From NCBI RefSeq assembly GCF_041146395.1, contig NC_091012.1, positions 13,878,193 through 13,942,192 on the forward strand: DNA of 64,000 bases, written 5' to 3'. The first letter of the stretch is position 1. The number at the start of each line of letters is the position of its first letter. Below the pieces are notes generated by a model. The model saw only the letters and a list, made by a program, of their open reading frames with translations, had not been told where the DNA came from and did no database searches. Positions 49,405 through 62,789 of the stretch are shown here, piece after piece. Both the position numbers and the translations under genes were made by a program. Source of the stretch: Eulemur rufifrons (Eukaryota > Chordata > Mammalia > Primates > Lemuridae).

Positions 49405-49931
49405 TTAATTTTTTTATTTTTTTTATTTCAGCATATTATGGGGGTACAAAAGTTTAGGTTACATATATTGCCCTTGTCCCCTCACCCAGAATCAGAGCCT
49501 CAAGCATGTTCATCCCCTAGATGGCGCCCATTGCACTCATTATGTAGGTATACACCCATCCCCTCCCCTCCCCCCACATCTGCCTGACACCCGATTAGTG
49601 TTATTCCCAAATGTGCTCTTAGGTGATGATCAGTGAAACCAATTTGATGGTGAGGACATGTGGTGCTTATTTTTCCATTCTTGGGATACTTCACTTAGTA
49701 GAATGGGTTCCAGCTCTTTCCAGGAAAATACAAGAGGTGCTATATAGCCATTGATTTTTGTGGCCAAGTAGTACTCCATGGTATACATATACAACATTTT
49801 ATTAATCCACTAATGTATTGATGGTCACTTGAGATGTTCCCACAACTTTGCAATTGTGAATTGTGCTGCTATAAACATTCGAGTGCAGATGTCTTTTTTA
49901 TGGCATGTCTGTTGTTCTTTTGGGTAGATGC
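49405..49931 (-). mobile_element. Young L1 3' end, reverse; head-to-head with the next L1
   Basis: A T-rich tail and 'atttcagcatattatgggggtac' begin the reverse-complemented 3' UTR, followed by the ORF2 tail up to 'ttgttcttttgggtagatgc'. The sequence then switches without a gap to a plus-strand L1 at about 49932. Confidence 0.92.
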
Positions 49932-52222
49932 AGAAATGTAATTCACCACATACATAGAAGCAAAATATTATCCTCTCAATAGATGCAGAAAAAGCACTGC
50001 GTAAAATTCAACACCCTTTTATGATAGGAACGCTTAACAAAATAGGCATAGATGGGGCCTACCTAAAAATGATGCAAACCATATATGACAAACACACAGC
50101 CGGCATTATATTGAATAGGGAAAAATTGAAAGCATTCCTACTTAGAACTGGAACCAGACAAGGTTGCCCACAGTCCCCAGTGCTATCCACCATAGTGCTG
50201 GAAGTCCTTGTCAGAGCAATCAGGACAGAGAACAGAACCAAGGGTGTCCAAATGGGGACAGAAGAGAACAAACTCTCACTCTTTGCTGAGGATATGATAT
50301 TATATCTAGAAAACTCCAAGGACTCAACAAAAAGACTCCTGGAATTGATAAATGAATTCAGTAAAGCCTCAGGATACAAAATCTATACACACAAATCAGA
50401 GGCACTCATATATGCCAATAACAGTCAAACTGAGAAACAAATCAAAGACTCAATAAGCTTCACAATAGCAACAAAGAAAATAAAGTACCTAGGAATATAT
50501 TTAACTAAGGAGGTAGAAGACTTCTACAGGGAGAACTATGAAACACTGAGGAAAGACATAGCAGAGCACGTAAACAGGTGGAAAACCATACCATGCTCAT
50601 GGATCAGAACAATCAACATTTTTTAAATGTCTATACTAACCAAAGGAATCTACAGATTGAATGGAATCACTATTAAGTTGCCAACATCATTTTTCACATA
50701 TATATAAAAAATAATTTTATACTCCTTATGGAACCAGAGAAGACCCCATTTAGCAAAAGCAATTTTAGGCAATAAGAACAAAATGGGAGGTATTAATTTA
50801 CCAGAATTCAAACTATACTACAAGACTGTGGTTATTAAATCAACTTGGTGTTGGCACAAGAACAGGGACATAGACCAGGGGAGCAGAACTGACAATCCAG
50901 ATATAAAACCATCCTCATATAGCCATCTAAACTTTGACAAAGCAGACAAAAACATACACTGGGGAAAAGAATCGTTATTCAATAAATGGTGCTGTGAAAA
51001 CTGGATAGCCACATGTAGAAGACTGAAACAGGACCCACACCTTTCACCTCTCACAAAAATCAACTGATGGTGAGTAACAGACTTAAACCTAAGGTGTGAA
51101 ACTATTAGAATTCTAGAAGAAAATATTGTAAAAATTCTTATAGTCATTGGCGTAGGCAAAGAATTTATGAAGAAGACCCCAAAAGGAATTACACCACCAA
51201 TGAAAATAAATCACACCTAGTCAAATTAAAAAGCTTCTGCACAGCCTGAAGAACTGTCATGAGAGCAAACAGACAACCTGCAGAATGGGAGATAATTTTT
51301 GCATCCTACACATCGGATAAAGGACTGATAACTAGAATCTATTTAGAACTCAGGAAAATGAGCAAGAAAAAAATCAAACAACCCTATCAAAATGTGGGCA
51401 AAGGACATGAACAGAATCTTTTCAAATGAAGACAGAACAATGGCAAACAAGCATATGAAAAAATGCTCAACATCTCAAATCATCAGGGAAATGCAAATCA
51501 AAACCACACTGAGATATCACTTATCTCCAGTGAGAATGTCCTTTATCAAAAAGTCCCAAAAAGGTAAATGTTGGTGTGGATGCAGAGAGATAGGAACACT
51601 CATACACTGCTGGTGGGACTGCAAACTAGTGAAACCTCTGTGGAAAACACTATGGAGATAACTTAAAAAGATAAAAGAAGATCTACCATTCGATCCAGCA
51701 ATCCCATTACTGGGTATCTACCCAAAAGAACAAAAGACATTCTGTAACAAAGACACCTGCATTTGAATGTTTATAGCAGCACAATTCACAATTGCAAAGA
51801 TGTGGAAACAACCCAAGTGCCCATCCATCCATGAGTGGATTAATAAAATGTCATATATGTATACCATGGAGTACTACTCAGGTATAAGAAACAATGGTGT
51901 ATAGCACCTCTTGTATTTTCCTGGATAGAGCCTATATCCAATCTAATATGTGAACTATCCCAAGAATGGAAAAATAAGCACCACATGTACTCACCATCAG
52001 ATTGGTTTCACTGATCATCACCTAAGGGCACATGTAGGAATAACATTAAGTGGGTGTCGGGCAAATGTGGGGGAGGAGGGGATGGGTGTATGCATACATA
52101 ATGAGTGCGATGCGCACTGTCTAGGGGATGGACACAGTTGAAGCTCTGATTCGGGGGGGAGGGGCAAGGGCAATATATGTAACCTAAACTTTTGTGCTGC
52201 CATAATATGCTGAAATATAAAA
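49932..52222 (+). mobile_element. Young L1, ORF2 RT domain to 3' end
   Basis: Starts at 'gaaatgtaattcaccacata' in ORF2. The 201-codon frame 50021-50626 is part of the reverse transcriptase domain ([40 protein letters not shown]). The catalytic F-A-D-D motif reads FAED, so one active-site Asp is Glu. Later frames (50783-51067, 51392-51661) are broken ORF2 pieces. The 3' UTR has one G-rich unit and ends 'cataatatgctgaaatataaaaaa'. Not active. Confidence 0.93.
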
Positions 52223-52229
52223 AAGATTG

Positions 52230-53260
52230 TATATTCTACTGTTGCTCTGTGGAGTGTTCTCTATACATCTGTCAAGTCTAATTGCTTTATACTATTTTCA
52301 TATTCTCTTTTTTCTTATTAATAATTTGACTGGCTTTATTATAATTGAAAGAGAAATATGGAACTATCCTACTATTAGTATATGGCTGTTTATTTCTTAA
52401 ATTCTGTCAATGGTTTCATTATATATTTGGGAAACTTGATATTAGAAAAACTATATATAATATATATGTATTATTTTCATAGGTTCCCAGTGAATGACTC
52501 TTTTATTATTTAATGTCCTTCATTGTCTCTTGTGACAATTTTGACTTGAATTTTATTTTATAAAATATAACATTCTCACTTAAAATTTAATGTGCCTAAG
52601 ATAATTTTGACCTCTATTTTTCTCATATGGTTAACATTTTCTCGGTATGTCTTTTTGTATCTTGTCAACTGTAGTCTATTGTTTTCAGTAGATATAAAGA
52701 TACATCTCTTGTAGACAGAATATACTTTTTAATCCCTGTATTCAATTTTGTCTTGGCTGGGAATGCTAGTGCATAAATATTTACATAATGTTCACAAAGG
52801 GAAGGACTTACTATTTCCCTAGGATTAATTGTTTTATTTAACTATTATCACTATTTTGTCTTTCTTTTCCTCTCCTTTTGTCCTGTTTTGTGTCCCATTG
52901 TTTTTTAATGATATGCTTTGGTTATTTTCTCCCTTTTTTCATGTATCTCTATAAATATTTTCTTTATGTTTAATCTGAGAATAACCTATAAGTTTTGAAG
53001 ATACAGCATATGTTAAACTGGAAACAAGTTAACTTCAATTGAATACCAAAATTCTTTCTCTTTACATCTGCCCATAACTTTATGTCACTAATGTCAATAA
53101 TTATATATTTTATACTGTATATCTATTAACAGATGGAAATGATTATTTTATGATTTTTTCTTTTAAATTTCATACATAATTAAATTGTTTTATGTACCAT
53201 CATTTTAATACTACAGGATTTTATTTTTGACATGCACATATCTTTCCCAGGAAGTTACAT
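52230..53260 (-). mobile_element. Old L1M ORF2 fragment, reverse
   Basis: 'tctatacatctgtcaagtctaatt', 'aatgtccttcattgtctcttgtgac', 'acatctcttgtagacagaatata' and 'tgtcctgttttgtgtcccattg' are in the order of an old mammalian L1 ORF2 read backwards. Very diverged, with no open frame. Confidence 0.7.
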
Positions 53261-53661
53261 ATTTGTCATAGAAGATACCAGTCTTTGCAAAGACCCCAAG
53301 AAGAAGATGTTTGGACATATGTGCCAATAGATTGATTCCGTTTTGAAAGAGAATCCATGAGATGAGATTTTGAAACAGACATCATGCTGTATCAGGGAGG
53401 AGTAAGAGCTTTGGTGGGGAAACGTAACAAAGTTTCATTGCACTTCTATGAGGTTCTTGGCGGTGTGCTTATCTGGGGTGCTATAAACTATTAACCAATT
53501 ATCAGTTCTCAGAAAGTCTTTTCTATAAGTATATTTTTAAGTTTATACATCTATAATGAAAGTAAGAACTGTCGTATTCTACTGTACTTTCTTTCTAGAC
53601 TGGTTGGAATAATTTTATATATTCAATTTGTGAAGTATATTCACCTCAGTCTAGTCAGTGA

Positions 53662-54770
<1,109 letters not shown>

Positions 54771-55785
54771 TACATAGTAACTTACATATATAGTAAATTT
54801 GAAAAACATTAATCAAAAATCAAGTCTAAGTCAATATCAGAGTATTCAAAGTATAATGCACTAAGACACTAACAATTTCTCACATTACTCTAAATCTGGT
54901 TGTTGATTATAGAGAACAATTCAGCTAAAATAGTTTCATAATTTATTTGTATGTAACTGTAAAAAAGGACATATATTTTTTTCATATTACACACCTTTAT
55001 TTTAAAAGATTATGATAAAAAAAACAGTCAAATGGAAATCATAAATGTAAATTAAGTACCTTTTTCTTTAAAAGCTATACATAACTTTAAAGATTTGGAA
55101 TTGACATTTGATTACACTTTAATATCTATAAATATATGATAAGAGAACATTTTTACCTCATCAACATATACTAAACTTCAGCTTTCGTATTTTATCTTAA
55201 AATAACAATAGTTACACAAAAACTCAATCCTTATCCCATCTTTCAAAGAGAACCATATTTAATTCCTTTTTGATCCTATGGTATAGGTAAATAAAAACAA
55301 AAGGAAGCTGATTAGTTTCTCTCCAAGTCTTTCCTCTGTACTTTCTATTTTCTTGCTTGTAATTGCACTTTACATCTAAACAAACAGCCATAGTAATTGA
55401 AGAAACTTCATGGAAACAAGAAGGTTCCAATTAGCAATATGGGAGAAGTGTAAATAAGCTTGCACATAGAATCGTAACAATTTTACATGGGAAAGGGATT
55501 TAGAGATTTGTCTATCATTCTAATTTTTCATATGAGGGTGGAGACTGAATCCAGAGTTAGGTAGTAACATGTGCAAAACACTCAGTCGATTAGCAGTAGA
55601 GACCCTGAACCAGAACTTGAAAGTGATAAATAATGTTAGAGAAAAAAGGAAATAAAAGAACTATTAGATGGCAACACAAAGAAAAAAAAAAAACAATTAT
55701 TACTGGAGCTCACATCTTTTTAAAAGTTCATTCACTCCTTTATTTAGCTCTTTTTTTTAAATTTCAGCAATATCTATCCAAGGAA
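54771..55785. other. No gene recognised
   Basis: AT-rich anonymous DNA between the zinc-finger relic and an L1 fragment. Confidence 0.4.
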
Positions 55786-56144
55786 GAAATAGCATTCATA
55801 TATGCCAACAACAGCCAAACGGAGAACCAAATCAAGGACTCAGTACCCTTCAAAATAGCAACAAAGAAAACAAAATACCCTGGGAATATACCCAACCAAG
55901 GAGGCAAAGGACCTCCACAGGAAGAACTACGAAACACTGAGGAAGGAAACCGCAGAGCATGCAAATAGGTGGAAAACCATACCACGCTCGTGGATAGGAA
56001 GAATCAACCCTGCTAAAATGTCTACACTACCCAAAGTGATCCACAGACCCAATGCAATCCCCAGCAAACCACCAATATCACTCTTCACACATATAGAAAA
56101 AACAATCCTACACTTTGCATGGAACCAGAGAAGACCCCGCTTTC
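55786..56144 (+). mobile_element. L1 ORF2 internal fragment
   Basis: 'agcattcatatatgccaacaac' to 'ggaaccagagaagaccccgc' is ORF2 sequence parallel to 50405-50747. It has neither 5' nor 3' end, so it was trimmed after insertion. CpG content is higher than in the sister copy. Confidence 0.9.
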
Positions 56145-56228
56145 AATAATATTTTGACATTTGCAATTTCTACAGAAAGTATGATTATAAATTATAATTT
56201 TGCATAATTATAAATTTGTTCTCACAAC

Positions 56229-56901
56229 CTCAATTGCTGCATGCCAGAGAGTTGAACTTAAATCTTTTTTGTTCTGATAGGTTCCTGGCCAACTGAAAGT
56301 GCAACCGAATTTCCTCAGACCCGGTTTGGATCCCCCCATATTCTCATGCCTTCCCCCACTGTAAAGTAAATGATGTTGTCATCTATGTCCAATCCATTTG
56401 TCCCAAACACACCAATTGCTGGGGAGAAGCTATAGTGAAAGGCACAGCCTCGAATATAAGATGCTCCATGTTCTTGAATCTGCCCTAGGTTAATAAACGT
56501 TACAGCGTATCTTGGATCTGTGCTATCCCTGAAGCCTTCTTGACCACTGTGATAAAACTCCACATTACTTATTCTTGCACCTCCTTTAAATGTTATCATA
56601 TTTTCAGTGAAAGAGCCAACCAGGATGCGGGCACCAAAAGAGTCCTCGGACCAAACTGGGTAATCTTCACCAACTATTTTGATGTTCCTAGTCAGTATCC
56701 CAACATCAGCTGCTAATGTGTAGCTCTGACCTGTTTGAGGGATGTGGTACCTTTCAGCAAGGTGAGTGTAGGAAAGGCTATCATTGAGAATGAGAATTTT
56801 GTGATCATGAAGGATTTTAACAATACTGATTGTTTCTGTCTGGTGGATATCGTAGCTGGTGGTTGTTATCACAATCTCTTCTCCCTCACTTTTATTCAAA
56901 A
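56229..56901 (-). pseudogene. PKHD1L1 (fibrocystin-L)-like exon relic
   Basis: Reading minus from 56901: EGEEIVITTTSYDIHQTETI, LILNDSLSYTHLAERYHIP, QSYTLAADVGILTRNIKIVG, RISNVEFYHSGQEGFRDST, SPAIGVFGTNGLDIDDNIIY. These are characteristic of the G8/parallel beta-helix region of PKHD1L1, a large single-pass receptor-like protein. The frame is open for 194 codons from 56899. At 56315 a TGA replaces an Arg codon, and one base is missing near 56290, after which the family sequence resumes in another frame (WPGTYQNKKDLSSTLWHAA). It ends at ATTGAG|GTTGTGAG (56229/56228), a possible donor, and begins at a CAG acceptor-like site (56902). Either a duplicated exon or a short retro-fragment; no A tail seen. 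High identity suggests a recent origin. Confidence 0.82.
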
Positions 56902-57069
56902 CTGGTCAGGACAATATTCTTAAGACTTGAAAAAATTTTCCTAGGTTTTTTTTTTCCTTTTCTTTTTTTTCCACAATTAACTATAACTTGCTATCCCTGA
57001 AAGGTGGAAAAGGCTGAGGAAAGTTAAAGGGCAAGGCTAAGTCCTAGAACTCTGTATATTGAGCTCCTT

Positions 57070-57330
57070 CTTGTCATCCAAGTCTCTGCTCAAATACACA
57101 CTTGAGAAAGGCTTTCTCTGGACACCCTATTTAATGTTATCTGCCACCTTCTATCATGACAGTCTCTCTCACACTACCTGTTTCATTTCTTTCATCATAT
57201 GCATTATAATCTGAAATTAATGTAAATTTATTTGTTCATTTACTGTCTGCTTATCCCACTCCAATGCAAGTTCCATGATAGCTTTGACAAATTTCTTCAC
57301 TACTGAATCCTCAATGCTGTAGAAAATACG
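57070..57330 (+). repeat. L2 LINE 3' end
   Basis: 'ctctgctcaaatacacacttgagaaaggctttctctggacaccc', 'tttatttgttcatttactgtctgc', 'ccactccaatgcaagttccatga' are L2 3' landmarks in order. Confidence 0.75.
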
Positions 57331-57600
57331 TGATGCTTGTTTAAATATTACTTGGATAAATAATTTGCAGAAAATATTAATTGGATAAATAATAGGGATA
57401 TTGAAATAAATTACTTTCTTTAAAAAGTAATCACACCCAAACTATCATAAATAACAATACACTGTAAGTAGATCATAATACTTCCCCATAAACCCTCCTT
57501 CTATTTACCAATTTTAAACTACACTAAGAGAGCAAACCCATATGTTTGGATGATTTTCTTTGATTTGCTCAGACTAAGGCTCTCTTTGTTCTAATTCTTT

Positions 57601-58592
57601 TTTTTTTATTTCATCTTATTATGGGGGATACAGAATTTCAGGTTACATACGTTGCCCATGTACCGCCTGTCCCCCCAAGTCAAAGTTCCAGGCGTGTCCG
57701 TTCCGCAGACAGTGTGTGTTGCACCCATCATGTAGGTATATATCCCTCCCCTCCTCACCCCCCCTTCCCGAGTCAGCACCTTCAAGCGTTACCATTCCCC
57801 AAACGGTGCGCACTGCACTCATTATGTAGGCATACACCCATCCCCTCCCCCCTCCCCCCACCTCAGTCTGATATCAGATTGGTATCGTTCCCAGATGTGT
57901 ATTTAGGTGATGATCAGGGAAACCAATTTTCTGGTGAGTACATGTGATGCTTGTTTTTCCATTCTTGTGATACCTCACTTAATGTAATGGGTTCAAACTC
58001 TCTCCAGGAGAACTATAGAGATGTCGTATCTTCGTTATTTCTTGTAGCTGAGTAATATTCCATGGTATACATATACCACAGTTTACTAATCCATTCATGT
58101 ATTGATGGGCATTTGGGTTGTTTCCACATCTTTGCAATTGTGAATTGTGCTGCTATAAACATTCGGGTACAGGTGTCTTTGTTATAGAATGACCTTTTTT
58201 CCTTTGGATATGTGCCCAATAATGGGATTGCTGGATCAAATGGTAAGTCTACTTGAATCTGTTTAAGATATCTCCATAATGCTTTCCACAGGGGTTGCAC
58301 TAGTTTGCAGTCCCACCAGCAGTGTATGAGTGTTCCTATCTCTCCACATCCACACCAACATGTGTTGTTTTGGGACTTCTAGATAAAGACCATTCTCACT
58401 GGGGTTAAGTGATATCTCATTGTGGTTTCGATTTGCATTTCCCTGATGATTAGGGATGTTGAGCATTCTTTCATATGTTTGTTAGCCATTCTTATATCTT
58501 CTTTTGAGAAATTTCTATTCATGTCATTTGCCTACTTTTTCACAGGGTTGTTTGATTTTTTCTTGCTGATTTTCCTGAGTTCTAAATAGATT
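57601..58592 (-). mobile_element. Young L1 3' end with duplicated 3'UTR unit (copy A)
   Basis: From 'tttcatcttattatggggga' the 3' UTR holds two tandem units of about 90 bp (about 57665-57760 and 57761-57857), each with 'ccattccccaaac/ccgttccgcagac', '...gtaggtatataccc' and a C-run. The ORF2 tail follows (frame 58300-58013, broken) to 'ttctaaatagattctt', where another L1 begins. Confidence 0.92.
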
Positions 58593-58645
58593 CTTTTTTT
58601 TTATTTTATTTATTTATTTATTTATTTTTTGTTTTTTTGTTTTTC
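58593..58645 (-). repeat. T-rich (TTTA)n tail of the next L1
   Basis: A T-run, then five or more TTTA units and T/GT-runs, forms the reverse-complemented A-rich tail of the L1 that continues at 58646. Confidence 0.85.
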
Positions 58646-60172
58646 AGCTCAAAATGGGGGTACAAAAGATCAGGCTATATACATTGCCCATGCCTCCCCA
58701 TCCCCCCGAGTCTGAGCTTCAATTGTGTCCATTCCCTAGACAGTGCACATAGCACTCATCATGTAGGTGTGCACCCATCCCCTCCCCCCACCCCATCCCC
58801 CACAGTCAGAACTTCAAGCATGTCCATTCCCCAGGCAGTGCACATCACACTCAACAAGTAGGTATACATCCATCCCTTCCACTCAGCCCCAACCTCTGTT
58901 CGATACCCAATTGGTGTTATTCCCAAATGTGCACTCAGGGAAACCAGTTTTCATGTGAGTACATGTGGTGCTTATTTTTCCATTCTTGGGATACTTCACT
59001 AATAGAATGGGTTCCAGCTCTCTCCAGGAGAACCAAAGAGATGCCATATTGGCATTATTTCTAATAGTTGAGTAATATTCCATGGTATACATATACCACA
59101 TTTTGCTAATCCATTCATGAATTGATGGGCATTTGGATTGTTTCCACATCTTTGCGATTGTGAATTGTGCTGCTATAAACATTCGGGTGCAGGTGTCTTT
59201 TTTATAGAATGACTTTTGTTCTTCTGGTTAGATGCCCAATAATGGGATTGCTGGATCGAATGGTAGGTCTACTTGAATCTGTTCAAGGTATCTCCACCTT
59301 GCTTTCCACAGGGGTTGCACTAGTTTACGGTCCCACCAGCAGTGTACGAGTGTTCCTGTCTCTCCACACCCACGCCAACATGTATAGTTTTGGGACTTTT
59401 TGATAAAGGCCATTCTCACTGGAGTTAAGTGATATCTCATTGTGGTTTTGATTTGCATTTCCCTTATGATTAGAGATGTTGAACACTTTTTCATATGTTT
59501 GTTAGCCATTTTTATATCTTCTTTTGAAAAATTTCTATTCATGTCCTTTGCCCACTTTTTGATAGGGTTGTTCGATTTTTTCTTGCTGATTTTCCTGAGT
59601 TCTAAATAGATTCTTGTTATCAGTCCTTTATCTGATGTGTAGTATGCAAAAATTTTTTCCCATTCTGTAGGTTGTCTGTTTATTCTCCTGACTGTTTCTT
59701 TGGCTGTGCAGAAGCTTTTTAATTTAATCAGGTCCCATTGAATTATTTTTGTTGTTGCTGTGATTGCCTTAGGGGTCTTCTTCATAAATTCTTTGCCTAG
59801 GCCAGTGTGTGTAAGAGTGTTTCCTACATTTTCTTCTAGAATTCTAATAGTTTTGCCCCTTAATATTTAAGTCTGTTATCCACCGTGATTTGATTTTTGT
59901 GAGAGGTGAAAGCTGGGGGTCCTGTTTGACTCTTGTACATGTGGCTATCCAGTTTTCCCAGCACCATTTATTGAGTAAGGATTCTTTTCCCCAGAGTATG
60001 TTTTTTCTGCTTTGTCAAAGATTAGATGGCTATATGAGGATGGTTTTATATTTGGATTTTCTGTTCTGTTCCACTGGTCTGTGTTTCTGCACTTGTGCCA
60101 ATACCAAGCAGTTTTAATAACCACAGCCTTGTAGTATAGTCTGAAGTCTGGCAAATTAATACCTCCCATTTG
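58646..60172 (-). mobile_element. Young L1 with duplicated 3'UTR unit (copy B)
   Basis: Same orientation as copy A. Starts 'ttcagctcaaaatgggggtac', has two tandem 3'UTR units (about 58700-58792 and 58800-58890), then ORF2 C-terminal sequence. The frame 59785-59228 encodes ORF2 residues including [18 protein letters not shown]. It ends in ORF2 at 'attaatacctcccatttggg'. A ~15-bp stretch ('taggtgatgatc') missing at 58935 distinguishes it from sister copies. Confidence 0.92.
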
Positions 60173-60189
60173 GGATTCCTGTGATGGTG

Positions 60190-61645
60190 GAGTGGAGGTA
60201 ATGATTTTTTTTAACTGGAGATGAATTTACTGAATTTGTTTTTTAGTTTTAGTAGATTTTTGTGAAATATTGCCCCTTTAAAATAGTTATTTGTTTTTTC
60301 TTGTACATTTGTTTGAGTTCCTTGTATATTTTGCCCATTCAACCACCAGATTTATAACTTTAAATGGCTTTTTTTTCCCATCTGTTTGTTCTTTCATCAT
60401 TCCATTATGTCTAGAGAGGTACAGAAGCTTTTTATTTGAAATAATCATATTTGATTTTTTGTTTGTTTGTTGTTTGTTTTTGCATTGCCTGAGTTTTTTA
60501 TGTTAAGTCGAAAACTCATTGTTCAGACGGATGTGATGGGCCTTTCCTGTGTTTTCTCATAGTAGTTTCAATGTTTCAGATCTTACATTTAAGTCTTTAA
60601 TGCATTTTACTTCATTTTTTACATATGGGGTTAAATGAGGGCCTCATTTCATTGTTCCTCATGTGGATATTTAATTATCCCAACACCAATTAGGGAAGAT
60701 ATTGTCCTTGATCCATTATGTGTCCTTGTCACCTTTGTCTAAAATCAGTTAACTGCAAATGTATAGATTTATTTTGGAGGTCTGTACTTTCTCCATTGGC
60801 CTATGTGTCAGTATTTGTGGCTGTATTATACTATGTTGTTATTATACCTTTGCAATGTATTTTAAATTCATATAATGTGATGCCTAAGATTGGTTCTTAT
60901 TTTCAGTTGCTTAGGTCATGCAGGGTCTTTTGTGATACCTTACAGATCTTAGAATTTTTTTAGAAATTTTTGTGAAAGATGTCATGGGTATTTTGATAGG
61001 GATTGCATTGAAACTGTAGATCATTTTGTGTGGTATACACACTTTAACAATATTAGTTATGCAAATACATGACCAAGGGATATCTTTCCACTTATTTTAA
61101 CTTCTTAAAGTTCTTACAGGAATGTACAGATTGTCCACACTTTCGGTAAAATTTATTTTCAATAATTGTTTTGTAGTTATTGTATATGGGAATGCTTTCT
61201 TGGTTTCCTTTTCAGATAGTTCATTGTTAGTATATATAAATGCTACTAACTTTTCATGTTGATTTTGAATCCTGTATGTTTACTGAATTTATTATTTCCA
61301 ACAGTATTTTGCTGGCATCTTTAGTGTTTTCTGTAAATAAGATTATCTTAATTGTAAACAGGGAGAATTTAAGTATTTCCTTTCCCATCTGGATTCCTTT
61401 CATTTTGTTCTCTAATTTCTCTGGCTTGAATATATAGTACTTTGTAGAATAAGAGTCTGAAACTGGGCATGCTAGTTATAATCCATATATAGCTAAAGTT
61501 TACAGATATTTTCCATTTATTGTGATATTAGCTGTGCATTTGTCATATATGACCTTTATTGGGTCAGGTGAAGTTATCCTATACCTAAATTGTTGAGAGT
61601 GTGTATCATGAAGGGATGTAGAATTTTTTCCTGGGCTGTGTCATT
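60190..61645 (-). mobile_element. Old L1M ORF2 fragment, reverse
   Basis: 'tttgccttgtatattttgccc'-like text, 'gtgtccttgtcacctttgtctaaaatcag', 'ctccattggcctatgtgtcag', 'ggtattttgatagggattgcattg', 'tacctaaattgttgagagtgtg' match old L1 ORF2 read backwards. Frames within it are chance. The younger copy B lies against its 3' side. Confidence 0.8.
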
Positions 61646-62789
61646 CTAGTCAGAATATGGGAAGATGCATCCATACATAGAGGAGGCCAAGAGAACATTA
61701 TATCTATCATACTATGGTCATGACCTGCTAATGATGTCTACTGTGAGTGTCTGTCTCCCCAAGTATAATGGAGCCCAGGGATCCTCTTCTGCTTTGTTCA
61801 GTGAATTATGCCATACTCAGCTTCGGAGAGGGAAACTGCCTATGACAGCAGGTCAACAATCCCTTCAAAACACATAAGAAAATAATAAATTATTTATCTA
61901 TGTATACTTGTCAAATGATTTTAACTTCCTTTTACATGGCTTCCAATATGTAGTATATATTAACAATATGGTTCAGACGTATAGTTATAAATTAATTATA
62001 CATAAATTAATGGTCAATTTCCAAATATTATTTCATTGGTACTAGAATATTATTCTTAAAATGTGGAGACCACTATGTCTTTAAGACAATATTGTCTTGG
62101 TGCTACCACTGGGCCAAACATGCCTGACTGTCCTGAAGTTACAGATATATATTTGTAGGAAGTATTAGATTGTTGGTTTTTGCTGTTTTGATAAATGCAT
62201 TCTTTTCATATATTCAGCTTTGGTAGAAAGAATAGAAAGCACTAAATCAACTGTGCAAATTCTCCCTACAATTTTATATATATCTGGCTATTCAAGAGCA
62301 ATGTTCTGCCTCAGCTATGAATTTCTAAATATGAGCCAAGAACAACACCTGCAGAAGGAAATTTCTGCATTTCTTTCAAATTTATATTTTGAGCAGGCAG
62401 ATCTGTAATTTCCCTTTAACCGTAAACATTCATTAACCTCAGAAGATGAATCTAAAGGCAAGTGTGAATTAGCCAATATTTGGATTCACATAAATGAGTT
62501 TTCTAAAATCTGGATAGGAAAAAGTGTTTATATCCATAGAATCTCACCTGAAAAGGTAATAGTAAAATTTGCTATATGTAGCAAATCCTCTAGGAAGGAG
62601 CACCATGTGATTATTTTGATGCCACTTTCCATATATCATAATGTGAATAATTATGTGGATTATTCTCCATATGTCTTGAGACAAAGATGTGAGTGATTTC
62701 CTTGTAAGTTTAGAAAGCTTATGTAATTATTATTTGAAATAGAAAGTAAACTGGGAAAGAGCAAAAAAATTTGGAGGTTGAAAGGAAAT
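61646..62789. other. No gene recognised
   Basis: AT-rich. Frames 61665-61877 and 62220-62408 show no recognised motif. Confidence 0.4.

Noticed and set aside
57621..57947. 108-codon plus frame with repeated Pro-rich units
   Set aside because: Reverse complement of the duplicated L1 3'UTR unit in copy A.
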